64,000 bases of DNA from Alicycliphilus sp. UBA6560 (lineage in GTDB: Bacteria > Pseudomonadota > Gammaproteobacteria > Burkholderiales > Burkholderiaceae_C). Location of the stretch: the NCBI GenBank assembly GCA_002434305.1, contig DJJU01000001.1:62001-126000 (forward strand), read 5' to 3'. Both the position numbers and the translations under genes were made by a program. Shown here piece by piece: positions 44,906 through 53,323 of this stretch (positions within the stretch are counted from its first letter, which is position 1; each line of letters begins with the position of its first letter). Under the pieces are notes generated by a model. The model did not search any database. It was not told where the DNA came from and saw only the letters and a list, made by a program, of their open reading frames with translations.

Positions 44906-45805
44906 TTACTTGATTTCGTAAGACTCCATGGGCTTGTCATTGGGGTTGGCCCAGGCTTCCTTGGTGGCCTCGGACAGCGGCAGGCCAACCTTCACGTTGT
45001 TGGGCGGAATGGGCTGCAGGAACCACTTGTCATACAGCTTGGCCAGCGAGCCGTCGGCAATCTGGCGCTTGATGGAGTCGTCCACGGCCTTCTTGAAGGC
45101 CGGGTCGTCCTTGCGCAGCATGCACGCGATGGGCTCGACGGAGAGCACTTCGCCCACGATCTTGAAGTCCTGCGGGTTCTTGGACTTGGAGATGTTGGCC
45201 GCCAGGATGGAGCCGTCCATGATGAAGGCGTCGGCGCGGCCCGTCTCCAGCATCAGGAAGCTGTCGGCGTGGTCCTTGCCCATGACCTCCTTGAAGTTCA
45301 GGCCTTCGGCGCGCTTGTTCTTGCGCAGCGTCTGCACGGACGTGGTGCCCGTGGTGGTGACGATGGTCTTGCCGTTCAGGTCCTTGATGCCGGTGATGCC
45401 CGACTTGGCATTCACGGCGATGCGCACTTCTTCCACGTAGGTGGTGACGGCGAAGGCCACTTCCTTCTGGCGTGCCAGGTTGTTGGTGGTGGAGCCGCAT
45501 TCCAGGTCCACCGTGCCGTTGGACACCAGCGGGATGCGGTTTTGCGAGGTGACGGGCTGGTACTTGACCTCCAGCTTGGCCAGGCCCAGCTGCTTTTGGA
45601 TGTCATCTGCGATGCGCTCGCTCATCTCGGTGTGGAAGCCCACGTATTTGCCGTTGCCCAGCGTGTAGCCCAGGCCGGAGGACTCGCGCACGCCCAGCGT
45701 GATGGCGCCCGAGGACTTGATCTTGGCCAGCGTGTCGCCTGCCTGCGCCAGTGCGCTGCCCGCGGCCAGCAGGGTAATGGCAGCCGCCAACAGTTGTTTT
45801 TTCAT
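44906..45805 (-). CDS. gltI: Glutamate/aspartate ABC binding protein (GltI-like)
   Basis: A 299-residue periplasmic binding protein. Signal peptide MKKQLLAAAITLLAAGSALAQ; the mature part has the ligand-binding features VRESSGLGYTLGN, VDLECGSTTNN and TTGTTSVQTLR and a DAFIMDGSILA strand. AAGGAGAT is before the ATG at 45805. It heads the glt operon. A paralogue is immediately upstream. Ligand taken from the family: acidic amino acids. Confidence 0.92.
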   Translation of the reverse strand: MKKQLLAAAITLLAAGSALAQAGDTLAKIKSSGAITLGVRESSGLGYTLGNGKYVGFHTEMSERIADDIQKQLGLAKLEVKYQPVTSQNRIPLVSNGTVDLECGSTTNNLARQKEVAFAVTTYVEEVRIAVNAKSGITGIKDLNGKTIVTTTGTTSVQTLRKNKRAEGLNFKEVMGKDHADSFLMLETGRADAFIMDGSILAANISKSKNPQDFKIVGEVLSVEPIACMLRKDDPAFKKAVDDSIKRQIADGSLAKLYDKWFLQPIPPNNVKVGLPLSEATKEAWANPNDKPMESYEIK

Positions 45806-45907
45806 GGTTATCTCCTTGTAGGGGTGTGAAACGCGGAAAGCGAAAACCGAGGACGGAAGCGGATGACGCCCCGTCAACGAAGGGCCATATTGTGCGGGCA
45901 GCCGAGC

Positions 45908-46798
45908 TCAGAAGGGGACTTGATCCGTAGGGTATTTCCAGAAGTCCCGCAGCAAATAACTGACCGGCAGATTCAGGGCACGCTGGGTGGGCGCAATGGG
46001 CTGCAGGAACCACTTGTCGTAGATCGGCTGGATCTCGCGGCTCTGAATCAGGCGGCGCATCTCCTCGTCCACCACGGCCTTGAACTCGGCATCGTCCTTG
46101 GGCAGCATGATGGCCAATGGCTCGGTGGTCACGAAGCGGCCCACCACCTTCAACTTGCCCGGCTCGGGGCGGTTGGCCATCAGGCCGAAGAGCAGCACGT
46201 CGTCCATCACGAAGGCGTCGGCCTGGCCTTTTTCCACCATCACCACCGCCGCCTCATGGTCGGGCGCCTCCAGCATCTGGATGCGCATCAGCCGCTCACG
46301 GTTGGCCTGCTCGGCCGCCTTCAGGGGCGTGGTGCCCTTGGTGGACACCAGCTTCTTGCCCTCCAGGTCCTCGATGCGCGTGACAGAGCTGTTCGCCGGC
46401 ACCAGCAGGCGCGCGCCCGTGATGAAGTGCGGGATGGTGAAGGCCACGTCCTTGCGCCGCTCCGCGTTGTTGGTCGTGGAGCCGCATTCCATGTCGGCCT
46501 GACCGCTCTTGATGATCTCGATGCGGTTGGCCGGCGTCACCTGCAGCAGCTTGACGGGCATGTCCTTCACGCCCGTCTTCTTGCGCACCGCCTCGGCGAT
46601 CCGCAGGCACAGGTCCAGCGCATAGCCCATGGGCTTGCCCTGGTCCACGTAGGAAAACGGCACCGACGACTCGCGGTGCGCGATGACCAGTGGCGCTCCC
46701 GTGCGCACGCGTGCCAGCACGTCGCCCGCCTGCGCCAGCGGCACGCAGCACAGCAGCGCCAGCGCCGCCAGGGAGTGAAGAGGGGAAGAAAGTGGCAT
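45908..46798 (-). CDS. Second amino acid ABC binding protein (GltI paralogue)
   Basis: A 296-residue paralogue of gltI. Signal peptide with CCVPLAQA cleavage region; matching landmarks are AHRESSVPFSYVD, ADMECGSTTNN, STKGTTPLKA and DAFVMDDVLL. The binding pocket segments differ, so the ligand is probably related but not the same. It lies about 100 bases upstream of gltI on the same strand and has no permease of its own, so it likely shares GltJK/L. It is downstream of a LysR gene on the same strand. Confidence 0.88.
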   Translation of the reverse strand: MPLSSPLHSLAALALLCCVPLAQAGDVLARVRTGAPLVIAHRESSVPFSYVDQGKPMGYALDLCLRIAEAVRKKTGVKDMPVKLLQVTPANRIEIIKSGQADMECGSTTNNAERRKDVAFTIPHFITGARLLVPANSSVTRIEDLEGKKLVSTKGTTPLKAAEQANRERLMRIQMLEAPDHEAAVVMVEKGQADAFVMDDVLLFGLMANRPEPGKLKVVGRFVTTEPLAIMLPKDDAEFKAVVDEEMRRLIQSREIQPIYDKWFLQPIAPTQRALNLPVSYLLRDFWKYPTDQVPF

Positions 46799-46891
46799 GG
46801 ACTGCGCTCTCTCAACGGGTTGATGGAAGAAGCAGGAAAAAGAAAGGCAGAGATGGCGCGTCGGCCGCTCCTCAACAGAGGCACACCCGGG

Positions 46892-47830
46892 TCATGCCGC
46901 CGGTTGCTTCTGGGCAGTGAGATAGCTCCACAGCGCCTGCGCCAGGCTCTTGCTCGGCTCCTTGCGCGAGGGTTTCTCGCGGTAGGCACGCACGTCCATC
47001 ACCATCTGCAGTTCCTGCTGCATGGCGGGCGGCGCGGCGTTGACCAGCTTGCGCGCACGCAGCTCCTTGCGCACCGCGCTGTAGGGTAGAAAGGCCACAC
47101 CGTGCCCCTCCAGCGCCATGGCCTTCAGGCCCTCGGCCATGTCGGTCTCGTACACGCGGTCCAGATGAATGGGTATGGCCGCCTGCTTGAGGATCAGCTC
47201 CGTCACACGTCCCAGATAGGCGCCCGGCGCGTAACCCAGGTAGGGCAGCGGCTCGCCCGCCTGGCCTGGCAGCATGTACAGGGGCTGACCGTCGGCGCCG
47301 GCCTTGGCATAGGGGGCCAGCGGCTCCTGGCCCAGCGTCACCATCTCGTAGCGCTCGGAATCGAGCTGGAAAGGCTGCGACGGATGGTGGTAGGCGATCA
47401 GCACATCGCAGCCGCCCTCCACCAGCCGCATCACCGCGTCGTGCACGTTCAGCGCGATCAGGCGGCTCTTGAGCGGGCCGAAGTTCTCGCGCAGGCTGGA
47501 CACCCAGGCCGGAAAGAAGGTGAAGGCCAGCGTGTGCGGCACGGCGAACTCGATCATGTCGCTGCTGGTGCTGGAGTGCGCGCGCATCACCGCGCGGGTG
47601 TTTTGCAGCGCCTGCAGCACCTCCAGCGCCTGGTCGTACAGGGTGAGGCCCGCGGGCGTGAGGCTGGTGGGGTAGGAGCTGCGGTCCACCAGATCGGTGC
47701 CGGCCCAGGCCTCCAGGGCCTGGATGCGGCGCGAAAACGCCGGCTGCGTCACGTGCCGCAGCTGCGCCGAGCGGCTGAAGCTGCGCGTCTCGGCCAGACT
47801 GACGAAGTCTTCGAGCCATTTGGTTTCCAT
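46892..47830 (-). CDS. LysR family transcriptional regulator
   Basis: A 312-residue regulator: helix-turn-helix in the first 60 residues (WLEDFVSLAETRSFSRSAQLRHVTQPAFSRRI), then an effector domain with VLIAYHHPSQPF and GHGVAFLPYSAV. The start at METKW (47830) fits the family; an ATG three codons earlier is possible. It is divergent from the TRAP transporter operon across 216 bases, which suggests it controls that operon; the binding-protein genes downstream are the other candidate targets. Confidence 0.87.
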   Translation of the reverse strand: METKWLEDFVSLAETRSFSRSAQLRHVTQPAFSRRIQALEAWAGTDLVDRSSYPTSLTPAGLTLYDQALEVLQALQNTRAVMRAHSSTSSDMIEFAVPHTLAFTFFPAWVSSLRENFGPLKSRLIALNVHDAVMRLVEGGCDVLIAYHHPSQPFQLDSERYEMVTLGQEPLAPYAKAGADGQPLYMLPGQAGEPLPYLGYAPGAYLGRVTELILKQAAIPIHLDRVYETDMAEGLKAMALEGHGVAFLPYSAVRKELRARKLVNAAPPAMQQELQMVMDVRAYREKPSRKEPSKSLAQALWSYLTAQKQPAA

Positions 47831-48046
47831 GGCGCGCATTATCGGGCCGCCGCCCGCGTGCCCTTGCCCGCCCGTGCTGTCCGTTGGGGAACACCCTGCG
47901 CCAAGCCCTGCTGCATTTGATTGCAAAATAGGCCGAGCGCACCTATCAGCCGTGCGCACCGTCCAGGGCCCGCGGCACACGACGCCGGCGGGCTTGCCCA
48001 GCGACGCACCCAGCCCGTATGTCCGACTTCCCGCTCTTGCGCCTCC

Positions 48047-48649
48047 ATGTCTTCCCAACCCACACCCGGGCCGTCCCGCAGCGGCGCCGACGGCGCAGCC
48101 GCGCCTGCGGCCGCCACCCCTGACACCGCCCTCTCCTCCTCGCTGCGCCTGGAAGACTGGCTGACCGTCACCGCCATGGCGCTGCTGGCGCTGATCACCT
48201 TCACCAACGTGATCGTGCGCTACTTCACCGATTCCTCCTTCGCCTGGACGGAGGAGTTCTCCGTCTTCCTAATGATCATGCTGGCCCTGGTGGGCGGCTC
48301 CTCGGCCGTGGCGCGCGATCAGCACATCCGCATCGAATTCTTCTGCAGCGCCGGCACCGCCGCGCGGCGCCGGCGCCTGGCGCAGCTGGGCGCGCTGCTG
48401 GTGGCCCTGCTGTTCGCGCTGATCGCGCTCTTAAGCGTGCGCGTGGTGTGGGATGACTACCGCTTCGAGGAAACGTCGCCCGGCATCGGCGTGCCGCAGT
48501 GGTGGTACTCCATCTGGCTGCCCATCCTGTCGGCGCTGATCGCCGTGCGCGCCGTGGGCCTGCTCAGGCGCCGCACACGCCAGAGCGACGCACAGTACCT
48601 GGCCGGCGACGAGCCGCCCGCACCAGCCGCGAAGGAGCAGCAAGCATGA
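48047..48649 (+). CDS. TRAP transporter small membrane subunit (DctQ)
   Basis: A 200-residue protein with a disordered Ser/Ala/Pro-rich N-terminus and four membrane helices. The motifs NVIVRYFTDSSFAWTEEFSVFLMI and DQHIRIEFF are diagnostic of DctQ subunits of TRAP secondary transporters. The ATG at 48047 was chosen over earlier codons since no signal is needed. Its stop overlaps the DctM start as ATGA. Confidence 0.88.
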   Translation: MSSQPTPGPSRSGADGAAAPAAATPDTALSSSLRLEDWLTVTAMALLALITFTNVIVRYFTDSSFAWTEEFSVFLMIMLALVGGSSAVARDQHIRIEFFCSAGTAARRRRLAQLGALLVALLFALIALLSVRVVWDDYRFEETSPGIGVPQWWYSIWLPILSALIAVRAVGLLRRRTRQSDAQYLAGDEPPAPAAKEQQA

Positions 48650-49944
48650 TCGCCACGCTGCTCTTCGTCGCCTTCCTCTCGTTGATGTTCCTGGGCGTGC
48701 CCATCGGCGCGGCGCTGGGCCTGGCGGGCGCCGCGGCCATCGCCCTGGCGAACGCCGAGACGCAGTGGTTCGGCCTGCTGGCCGTGCCGCAGAACTTCTA
48801 TGCCGGCCTGGGCAAGTACCCGCTGCTGGCCATTCCCATGTTCGTGCTGGTGGGCTCCATCTTCGACCGCTCGGGCGTGGCGCTGCGGCTGGTGAACTTC
48901 GCCGTATCCATCGTCGGTCGCGGACCCGGCATGCTGCCGCTGGTGGCCATTGCCGTGGCCATGTTCATGGGCGGCATCTCCGGCTCGGGGCCGGCCACAG
49001 CCGCCGCCGTGGGCGGGGTGATGATCGCCGCCATGGCACGCGCTGGCTACCCGGCCGGCTACAGCGCCAGCGTGGTGGCCAGTGCCGCGGCCACCGACAT
49101 CCTGATCCCGCCCTCGGTGGCCTTCATCGTCTATTCGGTGCTGGTGCCGGGCGCATCGGTGCCGGCGCTGTTTGCCGCCGGCATGTTCCCCGGCATGCTG
49201 GCCGGCCTGGCGCTGATCATCCCGGCGGTGTGGATGGCGCGGCGCCACGGCATGGGCAAGCTCGAAGCCGGCCTGCCGCGCCCACCGTTCTGGCGCAGCC
49301 TGCGTGAGGCCTCCTGGGGCCTGGCAGCGCCGGTGGTCATCCTGGGCGGCATGCGCATGGGCTGGTTCACCCCGACCGAGGCGGCCGTGGTAGCGGTTTT
49401 CTACGGCCTGTTCGTGGGCATGGTGGTGCACCGCACCATCGGCGTGCGCGACCTGTTTCCCATCCTGCGCGAAGCCGGCGAGCTGTCGGCCGTGATCCTG
49501 GTGGTGGTCTCGCTGGCCGGCATCTTCGCGTTCTCGCTGTCCACGCTGGGCGTGATCGACCCGATCACCCGCGCCATCGTCAGCTCCGGCCTGAGCGAGA
49601 GCGGTGTGCTGGCGCTGATCATCGTGCTGCTCTTGATCATGGGCATGTTCCTGGACGGCATCTCCATCATGCTGATCTTCGTGCCGCTGATGGCGCCCAT
49701 CATGCTGCACTACCAGTGGGACGTGGTCTGGTTCGGCGTGGTGCTGGTGCTGACCATCGCCGTCGGCCAGTTCACGCCGCCCATGGCCGTGAACCTGATG
49801 GTGTCCGCAAAGATCGCCCAGGTGCGCATGGAGTCCACCACGCGCTGGGTGCTGTGGCTGGTGCTGGCCATGACGCTGGCCATGATCACCGTGGTGGTGT
49901 GGCCGCAGATCGCGCTGTGGCTGCCGGCGCGGCTGGGCTACTGA
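48646..49944 (+). CDS. TRAP transporter large permease subunit (DctM)
   Basis: A 432-residue permease with about twelve helices. GSIFDRSGVALRLVNF, MFMGGISGSGPATAAAVG and GMFLDGISIMLIFVPL are the repeated signature segments of DctM, which moves a carboxylate with sodium. GAAGGAG precedes the ATG, within the end of the DctQ gene. It is followed after 60 bases by the binding protein. Confidence 0.92.
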   Translation: MIATLLFVAFLSLMFLGVPIGAALGLAGAAAIALANAETQWFGLLAVPQNFYAGLGKYPLLAIPMFVLVGSIFDRSGVALRLVNFAVSIVGRGPGMLPLVAIAVAMFMGGISGSGPATAAAVGGVMIAAMARAGYPAGYSASVVASAAATDILIPPSVAFIVYSVLVPGASVPALFAAGMFPGMLAGLALIIPAVWMARRHGMGKLEAGLPRPPFWRSLREASWGLAAPVVILGGMRMGWFTPTEAAVVAVFYGLFVGMVVHRTIGVRDLFPILREAGELSAVILVVVSLAGIFAFSLSTLGVIDPITRAIVSSGLSESGVLALIIVLLLIMGMFLDGISIMLIFVPLMAPIMLHYQWDVVWFGVVLVLTIAVGQFTPPMAVNLMVSAKIAQVRMESTTRWVLWLVLAMTLAMITVVVWPQIALWLPARLGY

Positions 49945-50004
49945 TCGAACGAACGCCGATCTTTTTGTTTTTTCCACTGACCTTCCAATAAAGGAGACCA
50001 ACCC

Positions 50005-51039
50005 ATGAAACTGCGCACCTTCCTCACCGCCACCGCCGCCGCCAGCGCCCTGCTGACCCTGGGCCTGCCCGCCGCGCACGCGCAAAACTACAAGAGCGAG
50101 TACCGCATGTCGCTGGTGGTGGGCACGGCCTTCCCCTGGGGCAAGGGCGGCGAGATCTGGGCCAACAAGGTCAAGGAAAAGACCAACGGCCGCATCAACA
50201 TCAAGCTGTATCCCGGCGTGTCGCTGATCCAGGGCGACCAGACGCGCGAGTTCTCCGCCCTGCGCCAGGGCGTGATCGACATGGCCGTCGGCTCGACGAT
50301 CAACTGGTCGCCCCAGGTCAAGCAGCTCAACCTGTTCTCGCTGCCCTTCCTGATGCCCGACTACGCGGCCGTCGACGCCCTGACCCAGGGCGAGGTGGGC
50401 AAAGAGATCTTCAAGACGCTGGAAAAGGCCGGCGTCGTGCCCCTGGCCTGGGGCGAGAACGGCTACCGCGAGCTCACCAACTCCAAGCACGCCGTGAAGA
50501 CCCCCGCCGACATGAAGGGCCTGAAGATCCGCGTCGTCGGCTCGCCGCTGTTCGTGGACACCTTCACCGCCCTGGGCGCCAACCCCACGCAGATGAGCTG
50601 GGCCGACGCGCAGCCGGCCTTTGCCAGCGGCGCCGTGGACGGGCAGGAAAACCCCATGAGCATCTTCACCGCCGCCAAGCTGCAAAACGTGGGCCAGAAG
50701 TACCTGACCATGTGGGGCTACGTGGCCGACCCGCTGGTCTTCGTGGTCAACAAGGACGTGTGGAATTCCTGGACGCCCGAGGACCGCGAGCACGTGCGCC
50801 AGGCCGCCATCGAGGCCGGCAAGGAAGAGATCGCCATCGCCCGCAAGGGCATGATCGAGCCCGGCCAGCCGCTGCTCAAAGACATCGAAGGCATGGGCGT
50901 CACCGTCACCCGCCTGTCGCCGGCCGAGCGCGACGCCTTCGTGCAGGCCACGCGCGCCGTCTACAACAAGTGGAAGCCCACCATCGGCACGCCGCTGGTG
51001 GACATGGCGGAAAAAGCGATCGCCAGCCGCAAGCAATAA
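50005..51039 (+). CDS. TRAP transporter binding protein (DctP)
   Basis: A 344-residue periplasmic protein. Signal peptide ends in AHAQ; the body shows FPWGKGGEIWANKV, KLYPGVSLIQGDQTRE, KGLKIRVVGSPLF and the VDGQENP motif where the conserved arginine/asparagine region binds a carboxylate. AAAGGAG is 8 bases before the ATG. The ligand is probably an organic acid; the following 2-oxo-acid dehydrogenase genes make a 2-oxo or hydroxy acid attractive, though this is inference. Confidence 0.9.
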   Translation: MKLRTFLTATAAASALLTLGLPAAHAQNYKSEYRMSLVVGTAFPWGKGGEIWANKVKEKTNGRINIKLYPGVSLIQGDQTREFSALRQGVIDMAVGSTINWSPQVKQLNLFSLPFLMPDYAAVDALTQGEVGKEIFKTLEKAGVVPLAWGENGYRELTNSKHAVKTPADMKGLKIRVVGSPLFVDTFTALGANPTQMSWADAQPAFASGAVDGQENPMSIFTAAKLQNVGQKYLTMWGYVADPLVFVVNKDVWNSWTPEDREHVRQAAIEAGKEEIAIARKGMIEPGQPLLKDIEGMGVTVTRLSPAERDAFVQATRAVYNKWKPTIGTPLVDMAEKAIASRKQ

Positions 51040-51084
51040 GCCGGGCCGTCCCGGGGCCGGCGGCGGCCGCCGCCACCGGCCATG

Positions 51085-51152
51085 TGGCTATCAAATTTGA
51101 TAGCTGCCAGCGCTTGCCCAGCAAGCGTTTGCGCCTGATTTTGCTTGAAAAC
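51085..51152 (+). repeat. Dispersed AGCGCTTG repeat, copy 7
   Basis: GGCTATCAAATTTGATAGCT, then GCCAGCGCTTGCCCAGCAAG, CGTTTGCGCCTGATTTTGC. The best-preserved long form, including the leading TATCAAATTTGATA palindrome. It fills the gap between DctP and the E1 alpha gene. Confidence 0.85.
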
Positions 51153-51210
51153 CTGCCAGCTCTCCCGCCAGCCTGCACCCGTGCCGGCCTGGCGGGATGA
51201 CACTGTTCCG

Positions 51211-52221
51211 ATGTCCATGAACGAACTGCTTGATCTCTACCGCACCATGGTGCGCATCCGCGCCTTCGAGGATGCGGCCGAGGCGGCCAGCCAGGGCGGC
51301 GTGTCCTGGGGCGGCGCGGCCACCGACGGCGTGGAGGTGCGCGTCAAGGGCCCGCTGCACCTGTCCACCGGCCAGGAGGGCGTGGCCGCCGGCGTCTGCC
51401 GCCACCTGCACGCGCGCGACCTGCTGACCTCCACCCATCGCGGCCACGGCCACACCCTGGCCAAGGGCGCCGACCCCACCAAGATGATGTGCGAGCTGTT
51501 CGGCCGCGCCAGCGGCTACAACGGCGGCAAGGGCGGCTCCATGCACATCGCTGACTTTTCCGTCGGCATGCTGGGCGCCAACGGCGTGGTCACCGCCGGC
51601 CTGCCGATTGCCGTGGGCGCCGCCCACGCGCTGAAGATCCGCGGCGAGGACGCCATCGCCGTCAGCTTCTTCGGCGACGGCGCCATCAACCGCGGCCCCT
51701 TCCTGGAGGCGCTGAACTGGGCGCAGATCTATGGTCTGCCGGTGCTCTTCGTGTGCGAGGACAACCGCATCTCGGCCACCACGCAGTCCGCGCCCATGAC
51801 CGCCGGCGAGCAGGCGGCCAGCGCCCGCGCGCAGGCCCTGGGCATCCCGGCCGTGCAGGTGGACGGCAATGACGTGCAGGCCGTGAGCGAAGCCGCCCGC
51901 ACCCTGGTCGGCGCCATCCGCGCCGGCGGCGGGCCGCGCCTGCTGCACGCGCAGACCTACCGCCTCAAGGGCCACGTCTCCGTGGACCCGGCCAAGTACC
52001 GCGACCCGGCCGAGCTGGCCCGGGCGCTCGAAAACGACCCCATCGACCGCGCCCGCGCGCGCCTGCAGGCCCAGGGCCTGGGCACACAGGCCGCGCAGAT
52101 CGAGGCCGAGGCGCGCGAGGAAATCGCCGCCGCCGTAGCCACGGCCGCCGCCGCCCCGCTGCCGCCCGCCGAGGCGGCCTACGGCGACGTTGTCAGCATT
52201 GGAGAAGGCGCATGGACATGA
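51211..52221 (+). CDS. Thiamine-dependent 2-oxo-acid dehydrogenase E1, alpha subunit
   Basis: A 336-residue protein of the PdhA/AcoA/BkdA family. YRTMVRIRAFED at the start, HRGHGHTLAKG, GKGGSMHI and the ThDP motif FFGDGAINRGPFLEALNWA..Y all fit; the phosphorylation-loop/substrate region SVDPAKYRD is near 270. It decarboxylates a 2-oxo acid (or acetoin) with the beta subunit that follows. No E2 or E3 gene is adjacent, unlike normal pdh or aco operons, so it may share these with another locus. Confidence 0.87.
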   Translation: MSMNELLDLYRTMVRIRAFEDAAEAASQGGVSWGGAATDGVEVRVKGPLHLSTGQEGVAAGVCRHLHARDLLTSTHRGHGHTLAKGADPTKMMCELFGRASGYNGGKGGSMHIADFSVGMLGANGVVTAGLPIAVGAAHALKIRGEDAIAVSFFGDGAINRGPFLEALNWAQIYGLPVLFVCEDNRISATTQSAPMTAGEQAASARAQALGIPAVQVDGNDVQAVSEAARTLVGAIRAGGGPRLLHAQTYRLKGHVSVDPAKYRDPAELARALENDPIDRARARLQAQGLGTQAAQIEAEAREEIAAAVATAAAAPLPPAEAAYGDVVSIGEGAWT

Positions 52222-53237
52222 CGACGACAACGACAACAACGACCACCGCCACCCTGAGCTACGCCCAGGCCGCCGCCCTGGCCCTGCAGGAGGCCATGCA
52301 GGCCCAGCCCCACATCGTCGCCCTGGGCGAGGACCTGGGCCGCGGCGGCGTCTTCGGCCAGTACCGGGCCACCGACGGGCGCTGCCTGGTGGAGCACTTC
52401 GGCCCGCAGCGCATCCTCGACACGCCGATCTCCGAGGCCACCATCATGGGCGCCGGGGTCGGCATGGCCCTGGCCGGGCTGCACCCCGTGGTGGAGATGC
52501 GCGTGGCCGACTTCGCGCTGTGCGCCATCGACGAGCTGGTCAACCAGGCGGCCAAGAACCGCTTCATGTTCGGCGGCCAGGGCCGCGTGCCGCTCGTCGC
52601 GCGCCTGCCCATCGGCATCTGGACGGCCTCGGCCGCGCAGCACTCGCAGTCTTTCGAAGCCTGGTTCGCCCATGTCCCGGGCCTGGTGGTGGTGGCGCCC
52701 GCCACGCCGCAGGACAACTACAGCCTGCTCAAGGCGTCGCTCGCCAGCGGCGACCCGGTGGTCTACATGGAGCACAAGGAGCTGTGGGGCCTGCAGGGCG
52801 AGGTGGACACCCAGGCCACGGCCGAGCTGGGCCGATGCCGCGTGGCCTTTGAAGACGGCGGCGGGCAGGACCTGACCATCGTCTCCTGGTCGCGCCAGGT
52901 GCATGCCTGCGTGGACGCGGCGCGCACGCTGGCCGCGCAGGGCGTGCGCGCCCGCGTGCTGGACCTGCGCACCATCTGGCCCTGGGACCGCGAGGCCGTG
53001 CTGGCCAGCGCCGCCGCCAGCGGTCGCCTGCTGGTGGTGCACGAAGCCGTGCAGGCCGCCGGCTTCGGCGCCGAGGTGGCCGCCACCGTGGCCGAGCACA
53101 CCGGCGCCCGCGTGGCCCGCCTGGGCGCGCCGCGCATCCCCGTGGGCTACGCGCCCACGCTGGAGGCCGAATCGCGCATCGGCGCCGCGCGCGTGGTGCA
53201 AGTGGCGCAGCAGCTGATGGCCGCAAAAGCGCGCTAG
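52212..53237 (+). CDS. Thiamine-dependent 2-oxo-acid dehydrogenase E1, beta subunit
   Basis: A 341-residue beta subunit: GEDLGRGGVFGQY, DTPISEATIMGAGVGMA, the GQGRVPLVARLP region and DLRTIWPWD are family landmarks. The N-terminus is a run of nine threonines coded by ACN repeats, which may be a disordered tail or mean that a later start is used. It overlaps the alpha gene by 10 bases, as expected for the heterotetramer. The stop lies at the head of a dispersed repeat. Confidence 0.87.
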   Translation: MDMTTTTTTTTTATLSYAQAAALALQEAMQAQPHIVALGEDLGRGGVFGQYRATDGRCLVEHFGPQRILDTPISEATIMGAGVGMALAGLHPVVEMRVADFALCAIDELVNQAAKNRFMFGGQGRVPLVARLPIGIWTASAAQHSQSFEAWFAHVPGLVVVAPATPQDNYSLLKASLASGDPVVYMEHKELWGLQGEVDTQATAELGRCRVAFEDGGGQDLTIVSWSRQVHACVDAARTLAAQGVRARVLDLRTIWPWDREAVLASAAASGRLLVVHEAVQAAGFGAEVAATVAEHTGARVARLGAPRIPVGYAPTLEAESRIGAARVVQVAQQLMAAKAR

Positions 53238-53314
53238 CAAACCAGTCTGCTAGCAAAACAGGAGCTGCTGGCGCTTGCTGCACAAGCGCTGGCGGCTCTT
53301 TTTGCTTGTATTTC
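53235..53314. repeat. Dispersed AGCGCTTG repeat, copy 8 (double)
   Basis: GAGCTGCTGGCGCTTGCTG then CACAAGCGCTGGCGGCTC, two facing cores around a short centre, preceded by a CTAGCAAA direct repeat. It follows the E1 beta stop and could fold as a hairpin acting as a bidirectional barrier to the converging sigma factor gene. Confidence 0.75.
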
Positions 53315-53323
53315 CTGCGGGCG

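Noticed and set aside
48457..51036. An 859-codon open frame opposite the TRAP genes
   Set aside because: It spans three well-supported genes on the other strand and is composed of low-complexity Gln/His/Gly sequence.
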